Shown: positions 1 through 6,963, counted from the stretch's first letter. The stretch is 7,274 nt of DNA from CADEED01 sp035995425 (GCA_035995425.1 DASYKM010000009.1:1-7274), one strand, 5' to 3'. Program-made: numbers and translations. The notes: a model not told the origin generated them from the sequence alone.

Positions 1-438
1 GGAATTGGTGGCGGCGAGACCGAGATAGAGTTTCTCGCCGCTCGCGCCCACGGGCACGGAGGTGACGCCAAGTTCCTGCGCGCGGTCTTCTTCCTCGGAG
101 AACGGCTGCGGGTCGATGACCTTGAGCGTGAGCTTGCCGTCCGAACGCGATACCAGCTCTTCGAGCAGTTCGCGCACGCGAATGCCGTGATTGCGCAGCT
201 GCGGAATCGGCGTCGCGGTTTTCTCGGAGAAGAACAGATAAAGGTTCACCGGCTCCTTGAGGCTGCGCACGATGTGCTCGGTGCCGTCGGAAATGGTGTA
301 GAGCCGGTCGGCCGTGAGGTCGAATTTCGCGCCGCGCAGCAGCAGGTTCGCCAGCAGCATGATGCCGATGAACAACACGCCGACGACCGCGAGGCCGCCG
401 GCGCCGAGATGGGATTTCTTGAACATGGTTTTGAACAT
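1..438 (-). CDS. GldG-family ABC transporter auxiliary protein, N-terminal part (cut by window edge)
   Basis: The first 146 codons of a gene running off the left edge. A short basic N-terminus is followed by one membrane segment at about residues 12-34, then the sequence FDLTADRLYTIS (39-50), which is typical right after the membrane anchor in GldG-like proteins. The next part (about 60-146, with VNLYLFFSEKTATP near 64-77) matches the periplasmic ABC_transp_aux-type domain. Family knowledge: GldG partners GldA and GldF in an ABC complex needed for gliding in flavobacteria. Homologues are common in non-gliding Proteobacteria, where the role is unknown. It starts 12 bases after the permease stop codon, so it is the third gene of the operon. 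A second in-frame ATG lies four codons inside (426); neither has a clear ribosome binding site, so the start is uncertain by four residues. The full protein is probably several hundred residues longer. Confidence 0.85.
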   Translation of the reverse strand, partial: MFKTMFKKSHLGAGGLAVVGVLFIGIMLLANLLLRGAKFDLTADRLYTISDGTEHIVRSLKEPVNLYLFFSEKTATPIPQLRNHGIRVRELLEELVSRSDGKLTLKVIDPQPFSEEEDRAQELGVTSVPVGASGEKLYLGLAATNS

Positions 439-450
439 CTCGGCGACCCG

Positions 451-1185
451 CTAACTCGATTTACGCGCGTCGAGCACCACGGTGCTCGCGAGCAGGAAGA
501 AGACGGTGACCAGCGCGTAGTAGAGGACGTCGCGCACGTCGAGCACGCCTTTGACGATGTTCTCGAAATGCGTGAGGAACGACAGCGAGGCGATGCCGCT
601 CACCAGCCACTGCGGCGCCCAGGTCTGGAACCAGTCGGTGGCCGCCGGGTAGCCGGCGATGAGCAGCAGGAAGCTCAGCAGCATCGCCACCAGGAACGCG
701 ATGAGCTGGTTTTTCGTGAGCGTGGAGGTGAACGAACCCACCGCGAGAAAGCCGCCGGCAACGAAGAAGGAGCCGAGGTAGGCCGCGAATATGGCGCCGT
801 TGTCGGGTTTGCCGAGGTAGTTGACGGTGATCCAGACGGGGAAGGTGAGCGCCAGCGCCAGCCCCACGAAAATCCAGGCGGCCAGGAATTTGCCCAGCAC
901 CGCCTGCCACAACGTGAGCGGCTGCGTGAGCAGCAGCTCGATGCTGCCGTTGCGCCGTTCCTCGGCCCACAGCCGCATGGAAACCGCCGGGATCAGGAAT
1001 AGATAGAGCCAGGGGAGGAACGTGAAGAACGGCGTGAGGTCGGCCTGGCCGCGCTCGAACAGCGCGCCGAACGAAAACGCGAACAGGTTCGACAGCAACA
1101 GGAAGATGACGATGACCACGTAGGCGAGCGGCGTCGCGAAATAACTCGCGAGCTCGCGGCGCATGATGATTGCGACGGTTTTCAA
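451..1185 (-). CDS. ABC-2 type permease, GldF-like
   Basis: Membrane subunit of the ABC system, 244 residues. About six hydrophobic helices are visible: 19-40, 54-70, 100-122, 133-155, 160-180 and 218-238. A charged cytoplasmic stretch at 74-91 (AEERRNGSIELLLTQPLT) is the hallmark of ABC-2 permeases of the GldF/NosY type, where it contacts the ATPase. Length is normal for the family. The start is a TTG, chosen because GGAG lies five bases upstream of it. The in-frame ATG at 1164 would remove seven residues and has no ribosome binding site. The gene follows the ATPase with 19 bases between them and precedes the GldG-like gene by 12, which implies one transcript. Substrate and direction are not shown by the sequence; export or mechanical coupling is inferred from the family. 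Confidence 0.9.
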   Translation of the reverse strand: MKTVAIIMRRELASYFATPLAYVVIVIFLLLSNLFAFSFGALFERGQADLTPFFTFLPWLYLFLIPAVSMRLWAEERRNGSIELLLTQPLTLWQAVLGKFLAAWIFVGLALALTFPVWITVNYLGKPDNGAIFAAYLGSFFVAGGFLAVGSFTSTLTKNQLIAFLVAMLLSFLLLIAGYPAATDWFQTWAPQWLVSGIASLSFLTHFENIVKGVLDVRDVLYYALVTVFFLLASTVVLDARKSS

Positions 1186-1204
1186 GGAGACTCCGGAAGG
1201 TTGG

Positions 1205-1915
1205 TCAGGCTGCGACAGTACGAAACACGTCTTCGAGGCGACCCGAGGGCGCGCGGCCCTTCAGGCCCGCGGGCGTGTCGTCGGCCACGAGCTTGCCGCG
1301 CGCGACGATGATGGCGCGGGTGCACACGGCGTCGACTTCCTCGAGGATGTGCGTGGAGATGACGATGGTCTTTTCACGGGCGATTTCGCCGATGAGCGTG
1401 CGCACTTCGTGTTTCTGCAGGGGATCGAGGCCATCGGTGGGTTCATCGAGGATGAGCACTTTCGGGTCGTGCACGATTGCCTGGGCGAGACCGACGCGGC
1501 GCTTGAAACCCTTGGAGAGCGTTTCGATGGTCTGCGCAATGACCGGCTCGAGCTGCAGGCGGCCGATGACGTAATCGAGGCGCGACTTGCGATGCGCGCC
1601 TTCCAGCCGGCGCAGGTCGGCGATGAAATCGAGGAAGCCGCCCACCGTCATTTCACCGTAGTGCGGTGCGCCCTCGGGTAGATAGCCCAGGGCCGCCTTG
1701 GCGGCCAGCGGTTCGGTGGAGATGTCGTGGCCGCAGATGCTGCCGGTGCCGCTGGTGGGGGCGATGAAGCCGGCCAGCATGCGCATCGTGGTGGATTTGC
1801 CGGCGCCGTTCGGACCGAGGAAACCGAGAACCTCGCCCGGTTCCACGGAGAAGGTGAGGTTGTCGACGGCCAGAAGGCCGTCATAGTCCTTGGTCAGGTT
1901 CTGGGTCTTTATCAT
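1205..1915 (-). CDS. ABC transporter ATP-binding protein, GldA/NatA-like
   Basis: Cytoplasmic ATPase of the operon, 236 residues from the chosen ATG. Walker A is GPNGAGKST (34-42), Walker B with D-loop is VLILDEPTDGLDP (153-165), and the switch histidine is H189 (ISTHILEE). The signature is LSKGFKRRVGLA (133-144) instead of the usual LSGGQ, and the Q-loop position reads GYLPEGAPHY (77-86) without glutamine. Both variants are familiar in the GldA/NatA branch, so they need not mean loss of activity. The frame stays open for 32 more codons upstream to an ATG at 2011, but that extension has no counterpart in the family, whose members begin a few residues before the LTKDY motif, so the internal start is preferred. 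Its ribosome binding site is weak (AGG six bases upstream). It is the first gene of a three-gene or longer operon with the permease and GldG-like protein. Confidence 0.92.
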   Translation of the reverse strand: MIKTQNLTKDYDGLLAVDNLTFSVEPGEVLGFLGPNGAGKSTTMRMLAGFIAPTSGTGSICGHDISTEPLAAKAALGYLPEGAPHYGEMTVGGFLDFIADLRRLEGAHRKSRLDYVIGRLQLEPVIAQTIETLSKGFKRRVGLAQAIVHDPKVLILDEPTDGLDPLQKHEVRTLIGEIAREKTIVISTHILEEVDAVCTRAIIVARGKLVADDTPAGLKGRAPSGRLEDVFRTVAA

Positions 1916-2023
1916 GGCGCCTGGTGAGATATGGGCGCCTGTATTTAGTTCCGTGGCGCCGGGGCCGAGATTCTGCTGAGGTGCGCGCGTTCGCGCAAGG
2001 CGCGGCGACATCGCGCGCCGGTC

Positions 2024-2043
2024 AGATTACATGCTTGTAATCT
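2024..2043. repeat. Perfect 8-bp inverted repeat, candidate operator or RNA hairpin
   Basis: AGATTACA and TGTAATCT are perfect inverted arms around a four-base centre. The site is AT-rich in GC-rich surroundings, lies 9 bases past the stop of the uncharacterised gene and 108 bases upstream of the ATPase start. No T-run follows on either strand, so a classic intrinsic terminator is unlikely. Binding of a dimeric repressor upstream of the ABC operon is the inferred alternative; the arm TGTAAT also resembles a -10 box. Confidence 0.45.
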
Positions 2044-2052
2044 CGCGCTTTC

Positions 2053-2919
2053 CTAGTCGCGGCGGCGGGTTGCGACCGCGTCGATCTGTTCGCGGTAGGT
2101 GCGCAGGATGCGGCGGATCTCCGAGGGGCTCGGGCGCTCGGCCAGCCGCGCGATCATCTCCGCGACCTCGTGCCATTGCTTGCCCCAACCTAACAAGCGC
2201 ACCGCGTCGGCGATCACCAGGTGCTCGGTTTGCGTGACGGTCGACGGGGCTTTTTTCGGCTTGACGGTGGCCGGACGGGTCCCCTCGCGGCGCGCTTCGC
2301 GTTTGGGCGCGGCCGCGGCCGCCGGTTCCTTGAGCGGCACGCCGGCGCGCTGCGCGGCCAGCATGCGATACACCTTGGAGTTCGGCAGCGCCGGCATCTG
2401 GCGCGTGGTCTCGGCAGTGCGCTTGTGCGGGACGTGCTCGCGCTGCTCGACCACGCGACGGTTCTCCGCCGTTCGCGACGTGGGCTCGCGTTCGCGCGGG
2501 GCCGGTGGCGTTCGTGAGCGACTCGTCTCGGCGACCGACCTGGCCGCCAGTTGCTCGGGTTTGGCGGTGAGCACGTCGCGCCGTTCGGTCTCGTGGGTGG
2601 CGAGCGGAATGAAGCGTTCCACCGAGGTGAGTCCGACCAGCGTCGCGAGAAAACCCATGATCTCGATGCCTTCGATGAACGCCCGGTCGCCCTCGGCCTG
2701 GCGCTGCACGACGATCCGCTTCAACGCGAGGATGCGCTTGCGCGCCAGCTGGATGATCCAGCGTTGCGGACGCTCGTGTCTGGGCCACGGCTGCACGTGC
2801 CAGTAACGCGCGTCATCGAGCGCCGAATACCTGGCATGCAGGTCGAGGCTGATCTGCCAGCGTTCGAGCAGCGCCTCGAGCTGGCCCGGCTGTTCGCCGG
2901 GCAGGAATTCATTGGCCAT
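2053..2919 (-). CDS. Uncharacterised protein with disordered Arg-rich linker and helical C-terminus
   Basis: A 288-residue protein that I do not recognise. Residues 1-110 look folded and mostly helical, rich in Trp and Arg (for example WHVQPWPRHERPQRW near 40-54), with a mildly hydrophobic stretch at 86-106 too weak for a sure membrane helix. Residues 110-230 are low-complexity (Arg, Glu, Thr, Pro, Ala, including an alanine run at 200-204) and are probably disordered. Residues 231-283 (from TEHLVIADAV to YREQID) form a compact helical block that could be a helix-turn-helix, but no clear DNA-binding signature is visible. There is no signal peptide. The chosen ATG gives a natural N-terminus (MANEFLPGEQ) but lacks a ribosome binding site. 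A GTG at 2970 would add 17 residues and also lacks one. It is separated by about 150 bases from the glycosyltransferase upstream and 137 from the ABC operon downstream, so it may be its own unit. That it is coding is fairly safe: its composition and residue pattern are protein-like, unlike the overlapping frames. Confidence 0.7.
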   Translation of the reverse strand: MANEFLPGEQPGQLEALLERWQISLDLHARYSALDDARYWHVQPWPRHERPQRWIIQLARKRILALKRIVVQRQAEGDRAFIEGIEIMGFLATLVGLTSVERFIPLATHETERRDVLTAKPEQLAARSVAETSRSRTPPAPREREPTSRTAENRRVVEQREHVPHKRTAETTRQMPALPNSKVYRMLAAQRAGVPLKEPAAAAAPKREARREGTRPATVKPKKAPSTVTQTEHLVIADAVRLLGWGKQWHEVAEMIARLAERPSPSEIRRILRTYREQIDAVATRRRD

Positions 2920-2979
2920 GCGACGAAGAGTAGCGCCGATGCGCGCCCGACTGCTCTTCGAACCATCCACATTGTGCGC

Positions 2980-2996
2980 GGTGCCCGGCCGGCACC
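2980..2996. repeat. GC-rich hairpin, 6-bp stem
   Basis: GGTGCC and GGCACC pair perfectly around a five-base loop. It lies between the glycosyltransferase and the uncharacterised gene, 61 bases upstream of the chosen ATG and 10 bases upstream of the alternative GTG at 2970. No T-run follows on either strand, so it is not a standard terminator. Confidence 0.3.
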
Positions 2997-3042
2997 ATTA
3001 ATAAGAGTAGGAGCAGGAGTGACTTTGGGTAGAACGATTCTC

Positions 3043-3058
3043 GCCTGGCTGCGCAGGC
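3043..3058 (-). terminator. Weak candidate terminator hairpin after the glycosyltransferase
   Basis: GCCTG and CAGGC form a 5-bp stem with a six-base loop, 11 bases past the glycosyltransferase stop. The downstream sequence has only scattered T residues, so if it stops transcription it does so poorly. The position is the main argument for it. Confidence 0.25.
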
Positions 3059-3069
3059 AAACGGACTGG

Positions 3070-4365
3070 CTACCGGTTGAAGTCGGAGAATCCGGCCGAG
3101 GCGGGAAGATCGCGCGCCTCCGTGGTGCTCGACCGTGTGCCCGCGCCGGCCACAGCGTCGATGACCGAGCGGTACTGCTGCGCCAGGTTCGACCAGCGGA
3201 AACGCTCGATGCGAGTCTGGGCAATCGGATCGCCGCCGAACAGCATTCGTTCCAGCTCCCGCTCGATGCCATCGATGTCGGCGGGATCGACGCAGCTTCC
3301 CGCGCCGCTCTCCGCTAACAACTCGTGCAGGGCGGCGCCGCGGGGCGCGAGGCCGAGGATGGGCCGGCCGGCCGCCATGTAGTCGTAGATCTTGTACGGC
3401 GTCGAATAAGTCATGTGGTCGCTGACCACGGCGAGCAGCAGGTGCGCACGCTGCAGCGCGGTGAACAACGCGGCAAACGGGATGCGCGGCCGCTCCTCGA
3501 TGAATTGCCCGAGCGCCGCGTCTTGAATGCGTTGCCGCTCCGCCGCGGGCAGTGCGCCATAGGTGGTGACGAGGATCGGCCGTGCCGGATGACGCGAGGC
3601 CAGTTGTTTGACGGCGCGCAGCAGCGGCACGAGCGAGCGGCTGCCGTAGATCTCGCCGGCATGCACGATTTCGATCGTGCCGGTCGAGGACGGCGTGAGG
3701 CTGGTGGGCGCCGCATCGAAGCCGTTGGGTACCACGAAGTTGGCGGATGCGGCGGCGTGCGGAAACGATTCCTCGAACCAGTCGCGCATGTCCGCCGTGT
3801 TGAGCACGCGCGCGGCGCTTCGCCGGAGCAGGCGAGCTTCGATACGGGCGCCCAGCCACTGCGTGAGCCAGCCGCGATGCCAGTACGGCCAGTCGTAGGC
3901 GCTCCATGGATCGCGATAGTCGAGGATCAGCGGCCAGCGCAGGCGCCGCGCGATTCGCGCCCCGGCAATCAGGGCCGCGTGCGGCGGCGAAGTCGCGATC
4001 ACCACGCCCCGCGGTAGTTTGGCGGCGACCTCGAGCGCCGTGCGCGTGGCGGCGCGTGCCCAGAAATAGTCCATGCCAACGGGCGCGAGCAGTCGGCGCA
4101 GCACGGCGTTCGCCAGCCGCGTCAACGCGCTCTTGCCCTTGAGTGGCGCCGTGAACGGCGCGGCGCAGCGATGCACGGCGCCGCTGATGGGCAGCGAGGA
4201 ATCTTCGCGGCCGTGCACGGATTCGCTGATGTCGTTGGTGATGACGTGTACGTCGAACCCCATGCGCGTGAATTCGCGCGCCAGGAAGCTGAAACGCTTG
4301 GCGCCCACCAGCGGGCTGGGCGCGAAGTGAAACGAGACGATGAGCAGCGTTGGCTGGGGATTCAT
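3070..4365 (-). CDS. GT4-type glycosyltransferase (GT-B fold)
   Basis: A 431-residue cytoplasmic or membrane-associated sugar transferase, likely using a nucleotide sugar to extend a lipid-linked glycan. The N-terminal Rossmann half begins with LLIVSFHFAPSPLVGAKRF (7-25), and carries TSPPHA (125-130) and LDYRDPWS (148-155), both typical of this GT4 branch. The C-terminal half opens with NGFD (214-217) and HAGEIY (235-240). The donor-site loop is TPYKIYDYMAAGRPIL (322-337); Asp328 stands where most GT4 enzymes have the second Glu of the EX7E motif. The length is normal. The start is set by an ATGA overlap with the flippase stop and by GGAA six bases upstream. The same frame stays open far upstream inside the flippase gene, but that part is a shadow of it. 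Donor and acceptor cannot be read from the sequence. Confidence 0.92.
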   Translation of the reverse strand: MNPQPTLLIVSFHFAPSPLVGAKRFSFLAREFTRMGFDVHVITNDISESVHGREDSSLPISGAVHRCAAPFTAPLKGKSALTRLANAVLRRLLAPVGMDYFWARAATRTALEVAAKLPRGVVIATSPPHAALIAGARIARRLRWPLILDYRDPWSAYDWPYWHRGWLTQWLGARIEARLLRRSAARVLNTADMRDWFEESFPHAAASANFVVPNGFDAAPTSLTPSSTGTIEIVHAGEIYGSRSLVPLLRAVKQLASRHPARPILVTTYGALPAAERQRIQDAALGQFIEERPRIPFAALFTALQRAHLLLAVVSDHMTYSTPYKIYDYMAAGRPILGLAPRGAALHELLAESGAGSCVDPADIDGIERELERMLFGGDPIAQTRIERFRWSNLAQQYRSVIDAVAGAGTRSSTTEARDLPASAGFSDFNR

Positions 4366-5795
4366 GCGATCTTCCGCCGCATGAGGGCACGCATCACGTA
4401 GCCGTACTCCTCGCGCAGGATGATGCGCGCCGCCGCTGCATAGACCAGAGCGAAAATGGCGACCCCGGCCAGCATTCCGGCGGGTGAGTGCGGCAGATAG
4501 AGCTGTGAGACGTGCAATGCCGCTATCGCCACCAGCGACGCCGCCAGCGCCAGCCCGAGCTTGTCCCACTGGCACAGCTCCGCGAGCGGCAACTGGTAGC
4601 GCGTGAGCACGCGTTTGCCGAGGTAGATAGAGGTCCAGGACTGGCCGATCACCAGGCCGAGCGTCGGCCCCCACAGGCCGAATTTGGGCATGAGGGCGAA
4701 GATCAGGCCGGCATTGATCAGCAGCGCGATGAGATTGGCGTGCGCGAACGAGGCGTTGTCGGCGACGCTGCGCAGCGGCGTCGAGAACTGGAAGCACTGC
4801 CGCACCATGAGCAGCAGGAACACCTGGAAGTAGGGGACGGCCGCGACATACGTGTCGGTGAACAGCAGCCGGACGACGGGCTCGGCCCAGTAGGTGAGCA
4901 GAACCCAGGCCGGGCAGATGGCGGCGAAGATCAGCACCTGCGCGCGCTTCCACAACAGCAGGCCCTGTGCCGGATCGCGCGTCGAGCGCTTGACCATGTC
5001 GGGGAAGATGACGTCGGCGAGCGCGCCTTGCACGATGTTGACCAGCGGAACCTGGTAGGCCGCGGTGGTGTAGATAGCCAGCGGCACGGGGCCGAGCTGA
5101 TTGGCCACCACCACCTTGCCGAAGTCGTTGAGCTTGTAGAGCACCGAGCCGGCGCCGAGTGGCGCGACCAGACGCATCTGCTCGCGCATGGCCTGTGAGT
5201 CCCAGCGAAACACCAGCAGCCCCTGGCGCCGCAGCCAGACGTAGATCCAGAGATTCTTCACGGCTTCGGCGCACACGATGGTGATGAAGATCATCTCGAC
5301 ATCGCGCAGCCAGATCGTCGCGGCCACCAGGGTGGCGATGCGCCACACGGTGATCGCCAGCGTGTAGCCCATCACCTTCACCGATTGCCGGTGCGCCAGC
5401 CAGTACGACACCAGCACTTCGAGATTCAGAAACATGAATACGTACACCGCGAGCATCAGCCAGCTATCGGCGATTTCCGGCGGCACGATCCACTGGCGCG
5501 CGAGAACCACGACCAGCGCGCTCACGACGCTCACGCCGAGCATGAGCAGGCAGGTGTTGGTGATGTCGACCGCCTGCCGTTCGGGCGAGCGCGCGATCAG
5601 GTAGTTGAGGTTCGCGGAGAGCGCAAAGCCCGCGAGCGAGGTGATGAACATGGCGGTCGCCATGAACTGCCGGTAGCGGCCGTACTCGGAAATCTCGAGC
5701 AGGCGCACCAGCAGCAACGGACTCAGGAGCGCCAGAACCTGGTTGAGCAGGCGCGCGCTGGCGAGAACGGCACCTCTCGAGACGAATGAACTCAT
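4362..5795 (-). CDS. Polysaccharide flippase, Wzx-like (MOP superfamily)
   Basis: An integral inner-membrane protein of 477 residues with about 12-14 hydrophobic helices spread over the whole length (clear ones near 15-30, 45-65, 82-100, 110-132, 142-163, 285-303, 352-370, 412-430 and 438-458). The N-terminal pattern, SRGAVLASARLLNQ followed by a hydrophobic helix and LLEISEYGRYRQF (32-44), is the classic opening of polysaccharide exporters, where an LG or LS-x-x-EYG motif follows the first helix. Role by family: moving undecaprenyl-linked oligosaccharide from the cytoplasmic to the periplasmic face. It is the first gene of a coupled pair with the glycosyltransferase, overlapping it by four bases. 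The frame is open 28 codons further to a TTG at 5879, but the ATG gives the family-like N-terminus. No good ribosome binding site is visible. The length is typical (about 420-510). Confidence 0.9.
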   Translation of the reverse strand: MSSFVSRGAVLASARLLNQVLALLSPLLLVRLLEISEYGRYRQFMATAMFITSLAGFALSANLNYLIARSPERQAVDITNTCLLMLGVSVVSALVVVLARQWIVPPEIADSWLMLAVYVFMFLNLEVLVSYWLAHRQSVKVMGYTLAITVWRIATLVAATIWLRDVEMIFITIVCAEAVKNLWIYVWLRRQGLLVFRWDSQAMREQMRLVAPLGAGSVLYKLNDFGKVVVANQLGPVPLAIYTTAAYQVPLVNIVQGALADVIFPDMVKRSTRDPAQGLLLWKRAQVLIFAAICPAWVLLTYWAEPVVRLLFTDTYVAAVPYFQVFLLLMVRQCFQFSTPLRSVADNASFAHANLIALLINAGLIFALMPKFGLWGPTLGLVIGQSWTSIYLGKRVLTRYQLPLAELCQWDKLGLALAASLVAIAALHVSQLYLPHSPAGMLAGVAIFALVYAAAARIILREEYGYVMRALMRRKIA

Positions 5796-5983
5796 GCGGT
5801 ACGGGATTCTAGGAGCAGGGTCAAACGCGCGACTGTCGGACAAGGTAAGGGCGCGCCTACACAAACGCCGGTACTTCAATCACGCGCGAAACCGGAGCAC
5901 TCCTAGACGACTTGGGCGAAGGCTGTTCTTAAATTGCTGCGCTACCGATCGGCCGACTGGCGAAGCGCAAATATGGAGTCGAC
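5796..5983. other. Divergent intergenic region, flippase / thioesterase
   Basis: 188 bases between two divergently transcribed genes, so promoters in both directions are expected. On the minus strand a TAGAAT hexamer (5806-5811) resembles a -10 box close to the flippase ATG, with no matching -35. On the plus strand an AT-rich patch near 5928-5935 could be a -10 for the thioesterase, again without a convincing partner. No terminator or RNA gene is seen. Confidence 0.35.
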
Positions 5984-6406
5984 ATGAATTTGAAGGTCAG
6001 AACCGCCGAGGCGAGCCTGCGGGTGCCATCTCATGACACCGCGGAAGCCGGACGCCTTTCCCCCGAGGACGACTTCCCGGTGGTTCTAACGACCTCGCGC
6101 ATGATCGAGCTCATGGAGCTCGCGGCGTCGCGACTCATGAAGCCGCGCCTGCTCGAAGGCGAGTCCTCGACCAGCGTGGTGGTGAAGGTGAACTACGCCG
6201 CGCACGCGCCGGTCAGCGGGACGGTGCGCGCGGTTGCCACCTGCACCGGTGTCTCCGGAAGGCTGCACCGTTTCATCGTCCACGTGTTCGATGAATCCGG
6301 ATTGATCGGAAGCGCCGAGCACACACGCGCCGTGGTCGCCGAGCGACGTTTGTTAGCCCTGGCCCGGCGCCGCGGTGGAAAGCGCGCGATGCTGCTGAAC
6401 GTCTAG
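5984..6406 (+). CDS. FlK-like hotdog-fold thioesterase family protein
   Basis: A 140-residue soluble protein that aligns by eye with fluoroacetyl-CoA thioesterase FlK and its wide family of bacterial homologues. The central helix LTTSRMIELMELAASRLM (35-52) is the diagnostic part. T37 and E45 match the FlK catalytic Thr42 and Glu50 with the same spacing. The position of FlK His76 falls, without gaps, on Tyr71 (VNYAAHAP, 69-76); a histidine follows at 74. The rest (SGTVRAVATCTGVSGRLHRFIVHVFDE) matches the hotdog sheet. The N-terminal 30 residues are poorly conserved. The start is firm: GGAG lies five bases before the ATG. It is the only plus-strand gene, and its stop overlaps that of the convergent transporter. 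It probably hydrolyses some acyl-CoA. The true substrate is unknown, and nothing nearby points to fluoroacetate. Confidence 0.82.
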   Translation: MNLKVRTAEASLRVPSHDTAEAGRLSPEDDFPVVLTTSRMIELMELAASRLMKPRLLEGESSTSVVVKVNYAAHAPVSGTVRAVATCTGVSGRLHRFIVHVFDESGLIGSAEHTRAVVAERRLLALARRRGGKRAMLLNV

Positions 6407-6954
6407 ATCAACACGAAGAGGCCGAGCGCGACGAACGACAGCGCCGCGATGCTCCGCACCCACTTCATCGGCACGCGCTTGATCAGCGCATCGCCGAGAT
6501 AAACCACCGGCACGTTCGCCAGCATCATGCCGATGGTGGTGCCCAGTACCACCCACACAATCGAATGGAATTGCGCCGCGAGCGCCACCGTCGCGATCTG
6601 CGTCTTGTCGCCCATCTCGACCAGGAAGAAAGCGATCGCGGTCGTCAGGAACACACCGAAGCGTGGCGCCGCCGCGGATTCATCCGGCGGTGAATCGGGA
6701 ATCAGCGTCCACGCCGCCATGGCGAGAAACGACAGTCCGAGTATCCAGCGCATCGCGTGCGCGCCGACAACCTGCATGAGCCAGCTGCCGACGGCACTGG
6801 CGCCGGCGTGATTGGCGAGCGTGGCGACGAAGATGCCGAGCACGATCGGCAGAGGTTTGCGGAACCGCGTGGCGAGCAGCAAGGCGAGCAACTGGGTCTT
6901 GTCACCGATTTCCGCCAGCGCGACCACGCCCACGGAGACGAGCAGGGCTTCCAA
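6403..6954 (-). CDS. GDT1/TMEM165 (UPF0016) family cation transporter, probable Mn2+ exporter
   Basis: A 183-residue inner-membrane protein made of two homologous halves of about three helices each. Both signature motifs are intact: EIGDKT at 15-20 and EMGDKT at 113-118, whose acidic residues line the cation path. Known bacterial relatives (for example MneA of Vibrio cholerae) export manganese; eukaryotic members move Mn2+ or Ca2+. A central linker at about 86-98 (PDSPPDESAAAPR) joins the halves. The start is a TTG, since the family begins MEALLVS-VVALAEIGDKTQ and an in-frame TAG lies three codons upstream; no ATG fits. No clear ribosome binding site is seen, which makes coupling to the small ORF just upstream possible. 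The gene converges on the thioesterase with overlapping stops. I looked for a yybP-ykoY manganese riboswitch upstream and did not find its conserved parts. Confidence 0.93.
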   Translation of the reverse strand: MEALLVSVGVVALAEIGDKTQLLALLLATRFRKPLPIVLGIFVATLANHAGASAVGSWLMQVVGAHAMRWILGLSFLAMAAWTLIPDSPPDESAAAPRFGVFLTTAIAFFLVEMGDKTQIATVALAAQFHSIVWVVLGTTIGMMLANVPVVYLGDALIKRVPMKWVRSIAALSFVALGLFVLI

Positions 6955-6963
6955 GGCGTGGCG

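Noticed and set aside
187..1002. Long plus-strand frame opposite the permease and the GldG-like gene
   Set aside because: Its product is rich in Glu, Arg, Gln and His without domains, typical of the antisense of GC-rich membrane protein genes.
1916..2011. 32-residue N-terminal extension of the ABC ATPase
   Set aside because: The family starts close to the LTKDY motif and the extension shows no targeting signal or conserved pattern.
2099..3318. Several plus-strand frames opposite the uncharacterised gene and the glycosyltransferase end
   Set aside because: Low-complexity products without motifs or ribosome binding sites; GC-rich antisense shadows.
4366..5346. Long open frame continuing upstream of the glycosyltransferase start, through the flippase gene
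   Set aside because: It overlaps the flippase on the same strand in another frame, its product is Arg/Ala/His-rich and has no family pattern, while the flippase frame is clearly real and coupled by ATGA.
5809..5906. 7-bp inverted repeat CTAGGAG ... CTCCTAG in the divergent intergenic region
   Set aside because: The arms are 84 bases apart, short and imperfect beyond seven bases; chance is a sufficient explanation.
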